Shown in pieces: positions 23,125 through 34,253 of a stretch of DNA of 64,000 nt. The notes below the pieces were generated by a model. The model was given only the letters and a program-made list of their open reading frames with translations. It was not told the origin of the DNA and did no database searches. The DNA lies in the NCBI RefSeq assembly GCF_000005505.3, contig NC_016133.3:32066737-32130736 (forward strand). Direction: 5' to 3'. How positions within the stretch are numbered: position 1 is the first letter of the stretch; each line of letters opens with the position of its first letter. The position numbers were made by a program, and so were the translations under genes. Origin of the DNA: Brachypodium distachyon (Eukaryota; Streptophyta; Magnoliopsida; Poales; Poaceae).

Positions 23125-26100
23125 ATGGCGCCCCCCACCACCAGGAAGGGAAGGCCCCAAAGAAACCGGCGGCCAGCAAGAGTGAGGCGGCCACCAAGGC
23201 CGCCTCAGACAAAGATCAGAGGAAGCGGGCGATGAGGGCGACGCTCGCCTTCTATCGGCCCGGCTACAGCGGCGAGGCACTGGCCAAGATCCGACACGCC
23301 GTTGCCTCCAGGTCCAACGAGCACGGGGAGAACCTGATCTTCCCCGCCGGCGCCGACCACCAGGAAAATGACTTTCGGGTGTTCGGGCGCTTCATCCTCA
23401 CAGGACTGGTGCCGCCGTTCTCCCTGTTCCTCCATGCGCGCATGGAGTCATACCAGTTGCGGGTGGCGCAGCTCCACCCCATGTCCCTCTACCTCCTTGC
23501 CACCTTCCAGTCCTTTGTGAAGCATTCGTCGAAGTAATGCCGTCAGTGGCACTGTTTCGGCACTACTTCTACACACGCATCGATAATGCGAATGCGATGT
23601 CGTCGGGGGTGGTGTTCCGCGCTCGCGACCGGATGAAGTCCGGGTTCATCGTTTGGTCAGAGAAGAAGATCGAGAAGGAATGGCGGGGCGACTGGTGCTG
23701 GGTCCGGGAGGAAGACCCCGAGGAGTTCATCCTCCCACCCACCGAGCTGCCGCAACCCAACGACAGCTGGCGGGACCGGTACCACCGCGACGCCGATCTC
23801 CTCGCCATCGTGGAGAAGATCAAGGCCTTGCGGCTAGCTGGGCTCACCGACATCAACGTGGCACGCACCTTCATTCGTCGGTGAGTCGCGCCGCTCCAAC
23901 TGCGCTCCCGCCCCGTGTGGATGTACACGGGGTCCGGGGACAGGACACGCCTCCACCGTGAGGGCATGGACCGGGAATGTCTCGAGGTGTGGGTGAAGGG
24001 GATCTCCGGCAAGGACGTCCCCGCCACGGTGTTCCCGCCGAGGGTTATCTCCCTCCACGCCGGCGTTCCGGGGCTTAATGACATCATCGCCTCCTTCCCG
24101 CCCTGCAACGAGTGGGGGCTGATGGACGACTCCCCACTCGGAACCCGCATCCTCCTCTGCCTACAACTCGCGGGAAGCAGGTGCTTGAAGAGAGTGGGGG
24201 CGAGTCGGAAGTCAGCTGGCCCTCCCTTCCGTCCTCAGACGACGAGGCGGGCCAGCCTGCCGTGTCCCGGGTAGTCGTCCCCGTGGACGAGGAAGAGGAG
24301 GACAGTGACGACGCACCCCTGATCGTGTGCAGATCAAGGGCGCACGCAGCGGCCGCGGCTCCCTCCACGGTGGCTGCGGCGGCATCCGTCCCTGCGGCGG
24401 GTACCAGCTCCGCTATGACAGCCGCCTTGGGGGCGTCCGCCGGCACCTCATCGGCGACCACCCCCGCAGCGGTTGCCGGAGCCACGGCGGTGACCACCCC
24501 GGCAACGACTGCCAGCGACCCGGCGGCGGCTACCTCAACAGCAGCTGCCGGAGCCGCGGCGGCCGCCACACCATCGGTGGCCCTCGACGCCGCGGCGGCC
24601 CCTTCGATGGTTCCCGTGGTGCCCCGGGCCGCGGAAACCCCACGGGCACCCACGGCCCCGCCCGCTCGGGGGGTCTTCCGGGGCTTCGCGCTCCGACGCA
24701 ACCCCCCGAAGGCCGATTCGTCGGCAAGCGCTGGCAAGAGGGGGAGGGACGATTCCCCGCCTGCCGCACCGAGCAAGAAGGCGCGTGCGGACGCCGGCAG
24801 CGGCGCCGACCCGGTCGGCACAGGGGCCAGCGGCGTCGCCACCGCATCTGCCGGCAACCCAGCCCCAATGGAGGTGGCGCCGCCAACAGGTACAGCTCCT
24901 TCCTGCTTCCTTGCCCGCATTTCCATTTGCCAGTTAATCCTGCAACTGTACCTTCCTTTTCCGCAGGCCACGCTCCGCCCGCAGCAAGCCTCCCGGAGAC
25001 ACTTGCCGGGACGGAGGAGGAAGGGGAGACTCCCCCCGCAAGCCCAACGGCCCTACAAGGTAATCATCCAGAGCCCCCGCGTCTGCCTCCGGGCAACTCG
25101 TTTAGCTTCCCACTTCTCATACTTCTCGCTGTTGCAGGCCCAAGCGTGCCCGCACCAGAAGCGGGCGCTACGGTGGTTGACCTTGACTCCGACGTCGAGG
25201 CTACGGGGACGGCAGAGGAGCCGGAGGCAGTCCCCACGCCAAGCCCTGCTGCGCCGGCCGCAGCGGCAGCGGCGACCACCGCAGCGGTAGGGAGCACCAC
25301 GCGATCGCCAAGAGCCAGCTTGGCGAGCTGCGGCTGGCCGTGGAGAAGGAGCGGCAGGAGCTCTCCCGGCCGCGGGAGGAGACGCGCCTCGCCAGGGAGG
25401 AGGCGCGCCTTGCCCGGGAAGCCCTGAAGGATGCTACCACACCGGTCGTCCCCGAAGAGGAGCTCTCCCGGCAACTGGAGGCTCAATGCGCCGATCTCCA
25501 GGAAGCTCAGGCGGAAACCAAGAAGGAGCACGTTGAGGTGCTCGCTGCGACCAAGGCTCGGATCGACGAGAAGAGCAATGTGATCTCCAACTATCTCGGT
25601 GAGATCCAAGGCCTGCACGTCAAGCTGGAGGTGCAAATAAGGGCCACCGAAAGCGCGATGGGCGCGGCAGCTCGGCATGAGATCCAGCTCAACGCCGCCA
25701 AGGATAAAGCAGCCCGGCTCGAGACCGAGCTGGCCCCTGTCCGGGAGGAGCTCGCCAAGGCCGGCGAGGATAACGCGACCCAGGCCGCAGAGCTCGCGTC
25801 GCTGGCGAGCCGCGTCCGCAAGCCCAAGAAGGCCACGCTCGATGCCCGGCTCCACCATGACATGCTGATCGGGTAGCAGCAACTGGAGACCGAGAAGCTG
25901 CTCAAGATCACCCAAGCGATGCGCGACTGGCTGCCTCGATTTGAGCTGCAGGCCACAGAGGTGGATGGCACGGACGTCTCCACGCTGACCGTTCTTCTCC
26001 GACTTGGTGGGGAAGTTTGCGGCGCTCGATGTCTAGATCGCCAAGTTTGGCGCTGACGAGGTTGCCAACTACGCCCGGAAGGTTGCCGGAACGATCCTTC

Positions 26101-26288
26101 TTAGGGTACACCTTCGGGACCCGGAGTTCCCCTTCGAGACGCTGCTGGATGCCTGGTCGGACTGTGAGGACGAACCCACCCACACTCAGGCGGTGAGTGG
26201 GTTTGTCGACGAGGTGGTCGAGCGGATGCTGCGGAAGCCGGACCCTGAGCCGTCCCCGGAGCCCCCGGCTGAGGACGTCGGAAACTAG
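23125..26288 (+). pseudogene. Antisense gene of element D: gypsy-type transposase-like plus coiled coil
   Basis: It starts MAPPTTRKG. The N-terminal ~250 residues fit the plant putative gypsy-type transposase domain (PF04195-like): ENDFRVFGRFILTGLVPPFSLFL, then FVEVMPSVALFRHYFYTR, then WCWVREEDPEEF. An Ala/Thr/Pro-rich middle follows (24330-24690). After two introns with clear borders (24890-24966 and 25060-25137) comes a coiled coil (25340-25900) and an acidic end at 26288. One-base losses near 23156 and 23512, plus a stop at 23882, break it. The gene lies antisense between pol and the 3' LTR. Additional ORFs at this place are known in Tat-lineage elements and their function is unknown. Confidence 0.8.
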
Positions 26289-26904
26289 TTGCCGCAGCCT
26301 CCAGCGGAAGCCACTACAACCAGTCGCCGGGGCCTCCTGCCGGTCCTTGTCGTTTCCTTGTGTTATCCTCTTGAATTTTCGTTCCTGCAAGCATGGTGCT
26401 TGGCGCCGTTTGAACAATTACCGTTTCATTAGTTCATGTAATCGTTTGCTGCTTTGTTAATCCAGCTCTTTAGTTCTGTTTAATCCTTGTTCCTTGTTCC
26501 CGGGGCTGCCTTATGGGGTGGATCCCTTCGCCCTTGTGTGTTGTGCTTTGTGTTGCCGGGGACTCGCGCACCTCACTCTTGACCGGAGCAGGGACCCGGG
26601 ACGGACCCGCAGTGCCGACCTGGGGTCAAGCAGCAGCGGCGAGCCACTCCACTTGTGGGGTAAATACTCCAAGCCATGCCCTCCCGGGACGGACTCGGAA
26701 GCCGCACGGGGAGCGCACTCCCCCCGCAAGCGTCCTTCTAACACCCCGGCCACACGCAGGTTTCGGGGCCACACTTAGCGAGGCAGCGTTCAGTTACGTT
26801 TAGTTCTCAAAGAGTCTATCGTTCAGGTTCAAGCACTTAGCTTTTCGTTTGGTCTCGTGCTCGGTACGCTTGCCGGAGGTGTGCGCCTGGTACGTCGCCC
26901 TTGA

Positions 26905-27565
26905 GAGAGCCTGTTTGAGGGATGCGGTAGGAACGCCGCGCAGGATCGCCGCCGGCGACAAGCGCCGATGACGATGCTACCGCCGTGTCTCCGCAGCAAC
27001 CCTCGCCTTTGGAAGAGCCCTTGCTTTCGGAGGAACCTGTTCCGAGGGGTGCAGTAGGGACGCCGTGACATCCTCGACACCACCGGCAGACGCGGGTGGC
27101 GAAGACATCACGGCGTCCCCGCAGTAGCCCTCGCTGCTTGGAGAAAGTCTACCTGAGGGACACGGCAGGGACGTTGTGGTGGGCCGGAGCGAACGCCGAA
27201 CGCCGGAACCGGTGCCATCACAGCGTCCTCGCGACGACCCTCGCCTCTGGAGGGGTGCAGCAGGGACACTATGGCAGTGCACCCATCGGCACTGAGCGCG
27301 GATGGCATGCACCCCCATAGTGTCTCCGCAGCAACCCTCGCTCCTTGCGGAGATACCCTCTGGAGGGATGTGGCAGGGGCACTGCCGCAGTGAACCCTTC
27401 AGCGCGGAGCGCTGATGGAATGCACCACCACAGTGTCTCCGCGGTAACCCTCGCCCCGGAGCCGCTCGCTAGAGGAGGTGTGGCAAGGACACGGCGGCAG
27501 TGCACCCACCGGTGCCGAGCGCTGGTGGGATGCACCACCGCCATGTCTTTGCGACACCCCTCAGA
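26905..27565. repeat. Tandem array of about six ~100-125-bp hairpin units in element D
   Basis: A shared block CTCCGCAGCAACCCTCGC recurs near 26990, 27115, 27228, 27325 and 27438. Between blocks each unit has inverted arms: GCGGTAG/CTACCGC (26924, 26977), GGGACGCCGTGA/TCACGGCGTCCC (27057, 27108), GACACTATGG/CCATAGTGTC (27265, 27315), with imperfect arms in the others. The arm sequence changes from unit to unit while pairing is kept. The array lies between the end of the integrase frame and the end of the antisense gene. Confidence 0.8.
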
Positions 27566-27905
27566 GTGGGCTCGGTGGAGTAACTAGTGGTTTACACACG
27601 GGGGCTGCCCGGCTACACTAGTTCGAGATGTATGCATCGGCGGCATCACCTGAGGGTCAGGCTCCGCCGCTTCACGGGTAGAACTTGCGCAAGTGCTCAA
27701 TATTCCAGCTATTTTGCAGCGGCAAGCCTTCTTCGGTTTCTAGCCGGACAGCCCCCGGCCTGGTCACCTGCACTACGCGGAAGGGCCCCTCCCATTTCGG
27801 AGTCAACTTGTTCCCAGCCTTCGTTCCTTGTATCCGGCACAGGACAAGGTCTCCGTTCTCGAGCCCCCGGGGACGGACTCGCCTGTCGTGATAACGACGG
27901 AGTCC

Positions 27906-28838
27906 CTACTGGTAGCGCACGGCTCGCACAGCAGCCCGGCATCGAAGCTCTTCGATGAAGTTCAGATCATCAACCCTTTGCTCGTGTTGGCTGGAGTTGC
28001 CGTACGCGCGTACTCGGGGAGATCCGTGCTTGAGCTCGAGGGGCATCACCACTTCTTCCCCGTAGACAAGGGCGAAAGGAGTTTCGCCCGTTGCCCGACT
28101 AGGTGTGGTCCTGATTGACCATAGCACAGGCTGGAGTTCTTCGACTCAGTGTTTCCCGTGGCCTTTGTGCTTGTCAAAGGTTTTCGTCTTGAGCCCCCGC
28201 AGCACTTCCGCGTTGGCTCGTTACGCCTGCCCGTTACTCCTTGGGTGAGCAACAGACGTGAAGTGTACCTTGGTGCCCATGCCCTCATAGTAGGCCTGGA
28301 ACACCGTGCTCGTGAATTGCGTGCCATTGTCGGTAATGATGCCGTTAGGCATACCAAACTGGCACACAATGCTCTTGAAGAACTTGACGGCCGCCTGGGT
28401 GGTCACCTTTCGCACTGGCTCCACTTCGACCCACTTGGAGAACTTGTCGATGGCCACGAGCAAGTACTCATAGCCGCCAACCGCTCTCGGCAGCTTGCCG
28501 ACGATATCTAGTCCCCAGACAGCGAATGGCCACGAGGACAGGATAAGCTGCAAGGCCTGTGCCTGCTAGTTGCTCTTCTTCGCGTGGAACTGGCACGCCT
28601 CACACGTCTTCACCATCTGCTCCGCGTCGGCCAGGGCCGTGGGCCTGTAGAAACCGTGCCGAAACGCCTTGCCGGCCAGCGCCCGGGAGGCCACATGGAG
28701 GGAGCATGTGCCTCGATGTATCTCCTCCAACAGTGCGCGCCCTTCATCTTGGGACACGCAGAGGAGCTTGACTCCGTTTGCACGCCTGTGGTAGAGGTTC
28801 CCGTCCACCACGGCGTACATTTTGGCTTGCCGAGCCAC
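27906..28838 (-). pseudogene. Element D integrase region
   Basis: The zinc-binding region is HRGTCSLHVASRAL...CEACQFHAK (about 28700-28580). The core follows with WGLDIVGKLP and ITDNGTQF. At the third catalytic position, after SNGQA, the expected acidic codon is a TAA stop (28221-28223). The frame then continues to ETPFALVYGEEVVMPLEL near 28050. A second stop lies between the zinc-binding block and the core at about 28568. The enzyme would join element cDNA to target DNA, and this copy is inactive. Confidence 0.88.
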
Positions 28839-28849
28839 TTGCTCCGCGG

Positions 28850-29868
28850 CGACGTCGTCTTCCCTTTAGAGCCTCTCCCTTCAGGTAACGGGCGATTTCC
28901 ACCGCCCAGGGAGGGGTCTCCTTGCCAACGCATGCCGCTACATCAGCGACATTGACCCATGCTGTTGCGGGGTTTCCTTCGGTTGCTGGAGGGGCTTCCC
29001 CGGTAGCCGGCTCGGGGGCGACTGAGGGCGCAGCTTGCCTGTGCCAGAACACCCCCGCCGGAGGCTTCCGGCGGTCTGCTGCCATCTTGGACAGTTCGTC
29101 AGCCGCGAAGTTGTCCTTCCGCTTGACGTGCTCGAACCGCAAACCCTTGAACTTGCGTTCTAGCTTGCGGACTTCCTCCACGTACGGTGCCATCTGCAGG
29201 CAGTCGTAGTCTTTGTTAACCTGGTTGATCACGAGCTGGGAGTCCCCACGAACGACCATGCACTTGATGTCCAGGGCGATTGCTGCCCGCAACCCGGCGA
29301 GCAAACCCTTGTACTCTGCCGTTTTGTTAGTGGAGTTCGGAAAATCGAGTTGGATAGCAAACCTCAGCTGATCTCCTGTCGGTGACTCGATGATGACACT
29401 AGCGCCAGCTCCCTAGAGGTTGAACGCACCATCGAAGTACAGGATCCTGTGGTCCTCGTCCAGCTTGCCCGGCAAGCTAGTCTCCGGCTCATCTTCCTCT
29501 ACACCCGTCGACGTCCATTCCGCGACGTCCGCACTCTTGATGCTCTTGGAGTTGGTGAAGTGCAGATCAAACTCCGACAGCTCCATTCTCCACTCGGCCA
29601 CCCTCCCGGTGGCTTCACGGTTGGTGAGGGTTCGCTGAAGGCAGAACCCGACACCACCGTGATGCAGTGCGCCTGAAAGTAGTGGTGCAGCTTGCGGGAC
29701 GCAAGCAGAATCCCCAGGAGGAGCTTCTGCACCTGCGGATACCTTGTACGGGCGTCGCGCAGCATCGTGCTGACGAAGTACACCAGGTGCTGCACGAGCC
29801 GCTTGCGTGGTGCCGACGATGCCGGCTCGGGGGTGGTCCCGGGGTCCGAGGCGGTTGCCGGGGGCCAT
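28850..29868 (-). pseudogene. Element D RNase H region and linker
   Basis: The RT connection and RNase H segment reads KLHHYFQAH, then ILYFDGAFNL near 29420, which carries the first catalytic Asp. It then hits a stop at 29413-29415 and resumes with GLLAGLRAAIALDIKCMVVRGDSQLVINQ (about 29310-29230) and FAADELSKMA. RNase H removes the RNA strand during cDNA synthesis. Frames change upstream of 29868. Confidence 0.83.
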
Positions 29869-30032
29869 TTCGCCCCCTGCCTCGCAACCTCAGTCCCCGG
29901 CACGCCTTCCTCCCTCTTGGTAACCAGCACTGAGCTGACCACCTGGTCAGTCGTTGCTAGGTAGAGTAGTAGCGGCTCGCCCGGCTTGGGGGTGACGAGG
30001 ATCGGCGGCGACTTCAGGTACTGCTTGAGACC

Positions 30033-30946
30033 CTAGAACGCCGCCTTGGCCTCAGGGGTCCACTCTATCGGGCCCTTCTTCTTCATCACTTTGAAGAAAG
30101 GTAAGGCGCGCTCGCCCAACCTTGAGATGAAGCGGCCCAGCGCGGCAACGCAGCTATTGAGGCGCTGGACATCATTCACCTTGCGGGGAGCCTCCATTTT
30201 CTCGATAGCTTCTATCTTCTGTGGGTTGGCCTGTATCCCCCTGTGCGAAACCAAGAAAGCCAGAAGCTGGCCTGAGTCTACACCAAAGGTGCACTTCTCA
30301 GGGTTCAGCTTGAGTTTGATCTTGCGGAGGTTATCAAACGTCTCCCGCAGGTCATCAATCAGCGAGTCCCCGCGCTTCGACTTGATGATGATATCGTCCA
30401 TGTAGGCCTCCATGTTGCGGCCTAGCTGGGGTCCCAAACACTCGTGCAACGCGCGCTGGGATGTTGAGCCCGCATTCTTCAACCCGAAAGGCATGCACAT
30501 CTAGCAGTAGCAGCCAACCGGGGTGATGAACGCTGTTTTCTCCTCGTCTTCGACCGCCATCTTAATTTGATGGTAGCCGGAAAAAGCATCTAAAAAGCTC
30601 AGCAAGTCGCAACCAGCAGTGGAATCAACTATTTGATCGATACGGGGTACAGGGAAAGGGTCCTTGGGACATGCACGGTTAAGATCAGTAAAATTTACAC
30701 ACATGCGAAGCTTATTTCCCGCCATGGTACTACTACAGGGTTAGCTAACCAAGTGGGGTACAGAACTTTCCTGATAGCCCCTGCAGCCTTGAGCTTATCC
30801 ACCTCTTGCTTGATGAAATCCTTTGTCTCCTGCCCTTGCCGGCGGATGTTCTGCTTGACGGGGCGGGCGTCCGGGCGCACCGCGAGTCGATGCTCAATCA
30901 CCTCCCTAGGGACTCCGGCAAGGTCCGACGGCTCCCAAGCGAACAC
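30033..30946 (-). pseudogene. Element D reverse transcriptase region
   Basis: RT motifs are in order: RPVKQNIRRQ, LRMCVNFTDLNRACPKDPFP, SFLDAFSGYHQI, MPFGLKNAGSTSQ, the catalytic YMDD (30393-30404), then LKLNPEKCTFG. A TAG at 30501-30503 and a frame change near 30720 interrupt it. Unlike element C, the YMDD box is preserved. Confidence 0.9.
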
Positions 30947-31056
30947 GTCGGCATTCTCCCGGAGGAAAGTGATGAGGGCGCTTTCCTATTCGGCAATAAG
31001 GTTCGCACCGACGGTGACGGTGCGCTCCTTGCTTTCGGCTTGGAGGGGCAGCTTCT

Positions 31057-31767
31057 TCAGCTTGGCGGGCTCCTCCCAGAGCTTCTGGCCCTTACCGGGG
31101 CACGATCTCGAACCCGCGCTTCCCCCGGCAAGCTCTTGCGGGGCTGCGTGGGCCTTTTTCGTTGCCGGGCCGTCGCCCGACGAGCCTTCGTCTCCGGCAA
31201 CGTCCTCGTCACCGGCGTCGGCTGCCACGCGGCCCTGACGACCTTGCCAACACACCAGGCCGCGTCCTTGAGGTCGCACCTGATGGAGAGGACTCCGTAC
31301 ACGGACGACATCTTCATCACGCTGTAGGCGCAATGGGTTGCCGCCATGAACTTGATCAGCACCGGCCGACCAAGGATCCCGTTGTATGGCAATGGGATGT
31401 GCGCCACGTCGAACACTATGTGCTCGGTCCTGAACGCTTCCCGGGACCCAAAGGTCACCGGCAGTGTGATGCGCCCCAGAGGGCGCACGATCTCGGGGTT
31501 TACTCCTCGGAACGGGTCGGTGGGCTTCAGCTGCTCCACCGATAGCTGGAGTTTCTCGACCAACCTGGCGGACAGGAGGTTCAGCCCCGCTCCGTTGTCC
31601 CCCAACACCTTGGTCAACGTCATGTTGCTGATGATCGGTGAGACCACAAAGGGTGTGACCCCTGAATCCAGCTGCCGCGCTGGGTGATCTTCGGCGCTGA
31701 AGGTGATCGGCACGTGTGACCACCTCAGCGGTTGCTGCGGCTCCGCGTCCGGCAACAGCGCACACAC
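31057..31767 (-). pseudogene. Element D aspartic protease region
   Basis: It is retropepsin-like, with VLGDNGAGLNLLSARLV as the active-site block (about 31615) and PYNGILGRPVLIKFMAATH as the C-terminal conserved block. The usual D-S/T-G is degenerate. The region after 31150 is low-complexity linker to RT in shifting frames. Confidence 0.78.
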
Positions 31768-31788
31768 CTCTCGGGTGAGGCGCTTTAC

Positions 31789-33711
31789 CGCAGCGTGGGA
31801 TGAGAGAGCGTAAGCTCCCCCATGGATGCAGGCGACGCTGCAAGGCTCCTGAAAGCCCGGCTCGTCGCCCCCAGTGCAGTCGGACTCGCGTTGCTCCTCC
31901 GTGCGAGCCCTGTCTCATCCCCGAGGAGGGCGCTCCCTGCCGGCACGGGCCTGGCCGCGTCCCCCCTGAGCTTCCTCCCTGCCCGCGTTGCCGCCGGCAG
32001 GCTTCGGCCCCGCTCTGGGGTCGTTCGGGCAATCTCGGGAGAGATGCCCGATGTCGCCACAGTTGAAGCAGGCACCGGCTGCTCGGCGCTCCTCGTGGCG
32101 CTGTTCGCGCCGCCGCTTGATACCCTGCAGGATGCGGCAGTCCGGCGCATCGTTGGTGGAGTTGGCGTGGATGGGGCAGAAGGGCGCATCGCCCTGCTTG
32201 CCGCCAGACCCGCCACCGGGCGAGGCCTTCTTTGCAGGCCTCGCAGCAGCCCCTGACTCCGCGGCGAGGACTTGCTTCCCGTTGCGCTTGCGGGAACTCT
32301 TCTTTTGCGAGCTCTCTCCTGGGCTCGCAGCAGCTTTAGCTGCAAGCTCAGGGGCTAAGCGCTCTTCGTCGGCCATGGCACACTTATGCGCCAAGGCGTA
32401 CAGATCCTGCGTCATCCGGATCCGATGCGAGCTCAGCTTCTTGCGCATCTTGGGGTCGCGGACGTTGATGGCAAAGGTGTTGACGATGGCGGCAGCCTCC
32501 GCCTCCGGGATGGAGTAGGAGAGGTTGGAGAAGCGGTTGACGAAGCTTCGCAGCGTCTCTCTCGCTTCTGCACTACAGTGTGTAGCTCTGCCATTTTTCC
32601 CGGACGCTTGTATCCGCCCTGGAACGCGCTCACAAACTGCTCGCGCAAGTCCGCCCAAGTGGCGATGGACCCAGCAGCAGGTTGAGCAGCCAGGTTCTCG
32701 CTGATCCTTTCAGGACCATCGGGAACCAGTTGGCTCTGACCTTGTCATCGGCGCCGATGGCATGCATCCCCAACGTGTAGGTCAGGAGGAAACCCTTGGG
32801 ATTCACGGTCTCATCGTACGTACCGATCGCGGGCGCTCGGAACTTGCGGGGCCATGTCACCCGCCGCAGCTCGCGCGTGAAAGCAGTGCAGCCGTCCTCG
32901 GGGCCCATGGGAGCATCCTCCTGCTCCTGCGGGCGTTGGCGCTCTACCTCGCGCCGGCGCCGGCGCTCCAGGCGCTGACGCAGATCCTCCTGCTGGCGGG
33001 CATTCAAGATGCCGCGCGCGTCACCTCGCGTGACGGTGGGTGACAAGTCCGAGGACCCCTCCGGGTCCCCGCCTCCCGGGCCTCCCTGCGGGGGAGGGTT
33101 TTCCCCTTGTCGCGAGGCACGGGGCGCATCTCCGCGCCCCGGGTTCTGCCCGCGACCGAAGCCTGCTGAGCTGCATTCACCCTGTGGCTGTTGGGCGGCG
33201 AGCGCGAGGAGCGCATCCAGCTCAGCGCTCCATGCCTCGTGCGCCGGCGTGCCCTGGGGCGGCTAGTAATGCACCATGACTCGTGCGGCGATGATGGCCT
33301 CCGCCGGGGTTTGCACGGGAGGCTGCCGGTTTCCCGAACGGCTGCCCTTCGCTCTATCCCCAGACGCCCTCGGTTGAGCCGGTTTCCCGAACGGTTGCCC
33401 TCCGCTCCGTGCTCCTCGTGCGGGTGCTGCCGCTGCTGCGGTTCGTCGGCCCGCATGTCACCCCGCTGTAGGGCGCGGGCAGCACTGTAGCCGCACGCGC
33501 GGTTGGCTCCGGCGCTGGGACCTGCCGGCCCTCTCGACCGGTTGTCAGCTGACGGTCGAGGAGGCGGCGGTGGCAGCTGTGATGGCTGCGCTAGGGCAGG
33601 CTCAGGATCGCCCTGCTCCTGCGACACGCGTGGTACGTCGTGCGACCGCGTGTGCGCCGTTGGGGCCGCACGTGGGTCGACACTCGAGTCACCAGCCCGC
33701 TTGGGGGGCAT
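31789..33711 (-). pseudogene. Element D gag region
   Basis: It begins MPPKRAGDSSVDPRAA at 33711. The gag core is split by frameshifts: RELRRVTWPRKFRAP and ARTWLLNLL (33046-32630), then LRSFVNRFSNLSYSIPEAE and the C-terminal part (32658-31915). A CCHC zinc knuckle CFNCGDIGHLSRDC lies near 32072-32030, so the nucleocapsid end is recognisable. At least three frame changes are needed to read through. Confidence 0.85.
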
Positions 33712-33819
33712 GGTGGCTGGCTCTCTCGTTGAGGAAGATGAGGCCGATGCTGGTGTAGTCGTCGCCGCTGGCGGTCACCGGCGAGCTCTTCTCACGCGCC
33801 CCCTACCTGGCATGCCAGA

Positions 33820-34248
33820 TGTCGTCGCACGGGGCTCCGACACCGGGGATGCGCGGGCACCCCGTTTTAGGTTCGGCAGTGGGCTACGGAGATCGGTCCG
33901 GCGATCGCCGGCGAGGCCAATGCAAAGCGTAAGAATGCAATGAACACGGAAATGCTTTTTACCCAGGTTCGGGCCACCCGGAGGTGTAAAATCCTACGTC
34001 CTGCTTGTCTGAGCTTGTATTATCGTAGGATTGAGGGTTTCAAGTTGCCGCGGAAGGGTCCCCGGTTACTCTTCTTTTGGCTAAGTGCCACTTGCTACTC
34101 TTGGCTACTGCTAGCGCGGAACTATGAGTTGTTTGACCGGAAAAAACCGAATCCTTTTACCGTTGGCGGGGTGAGATCCTTCCGGGAACCCAGCGATGCG
34201 ACCCATGCGTCGTGCAGCGGTGGCACCTCGGATGCCACTGGTGCGACA
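33820..34248 (-). repeat. Element D 5' LTR with internal deletion
   Basis: Both ends match the 882-bp LTR at 21840-22721, but after ACCGTTGGCGG it jumps to GGTGAGATCCTTCCGGG. About 453 bp are missing, with short GGG-type homology at the join. Confidence 0.9.
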
Positions 34249-34253
34249 GTACG

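Larger units (their letters stand above)
21840..34248 (-). mobile_element. Element D: Ty3/gypsy (Tat-like) retrotransposon inside C
   Basis: It is bounded by TGTCGTCGCACGG...GTGCGACA ends and the 5-bp duplication GTACG at 21835-21839 and 34249-34253. It lies on the minus strand: 5' LTR 33820-34248, gag, protease, RT, RNase H, integrase (33711 down to 27906), a hairpin repeat array (about 26905-27565), an antisense gene on the plus strand (23125-26288), the PPT (22722-22735) and the 3' LTR 21840-22721. The 5' LTR lacks about 453 bp found in the 3' LTR. The coding region has several frameshifts and stops. LTR mismatch is about 5% over the shared part by hand count. Confidence 0.92.

Noticed and set aside
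24084..24971. 295-codon Ala/Gly-rich minus-strand frame
   Set aside because: It is the reverse of the Ala/Thr-rich middle of element D's antisense gene. GC-rich repeats leave all frames open.
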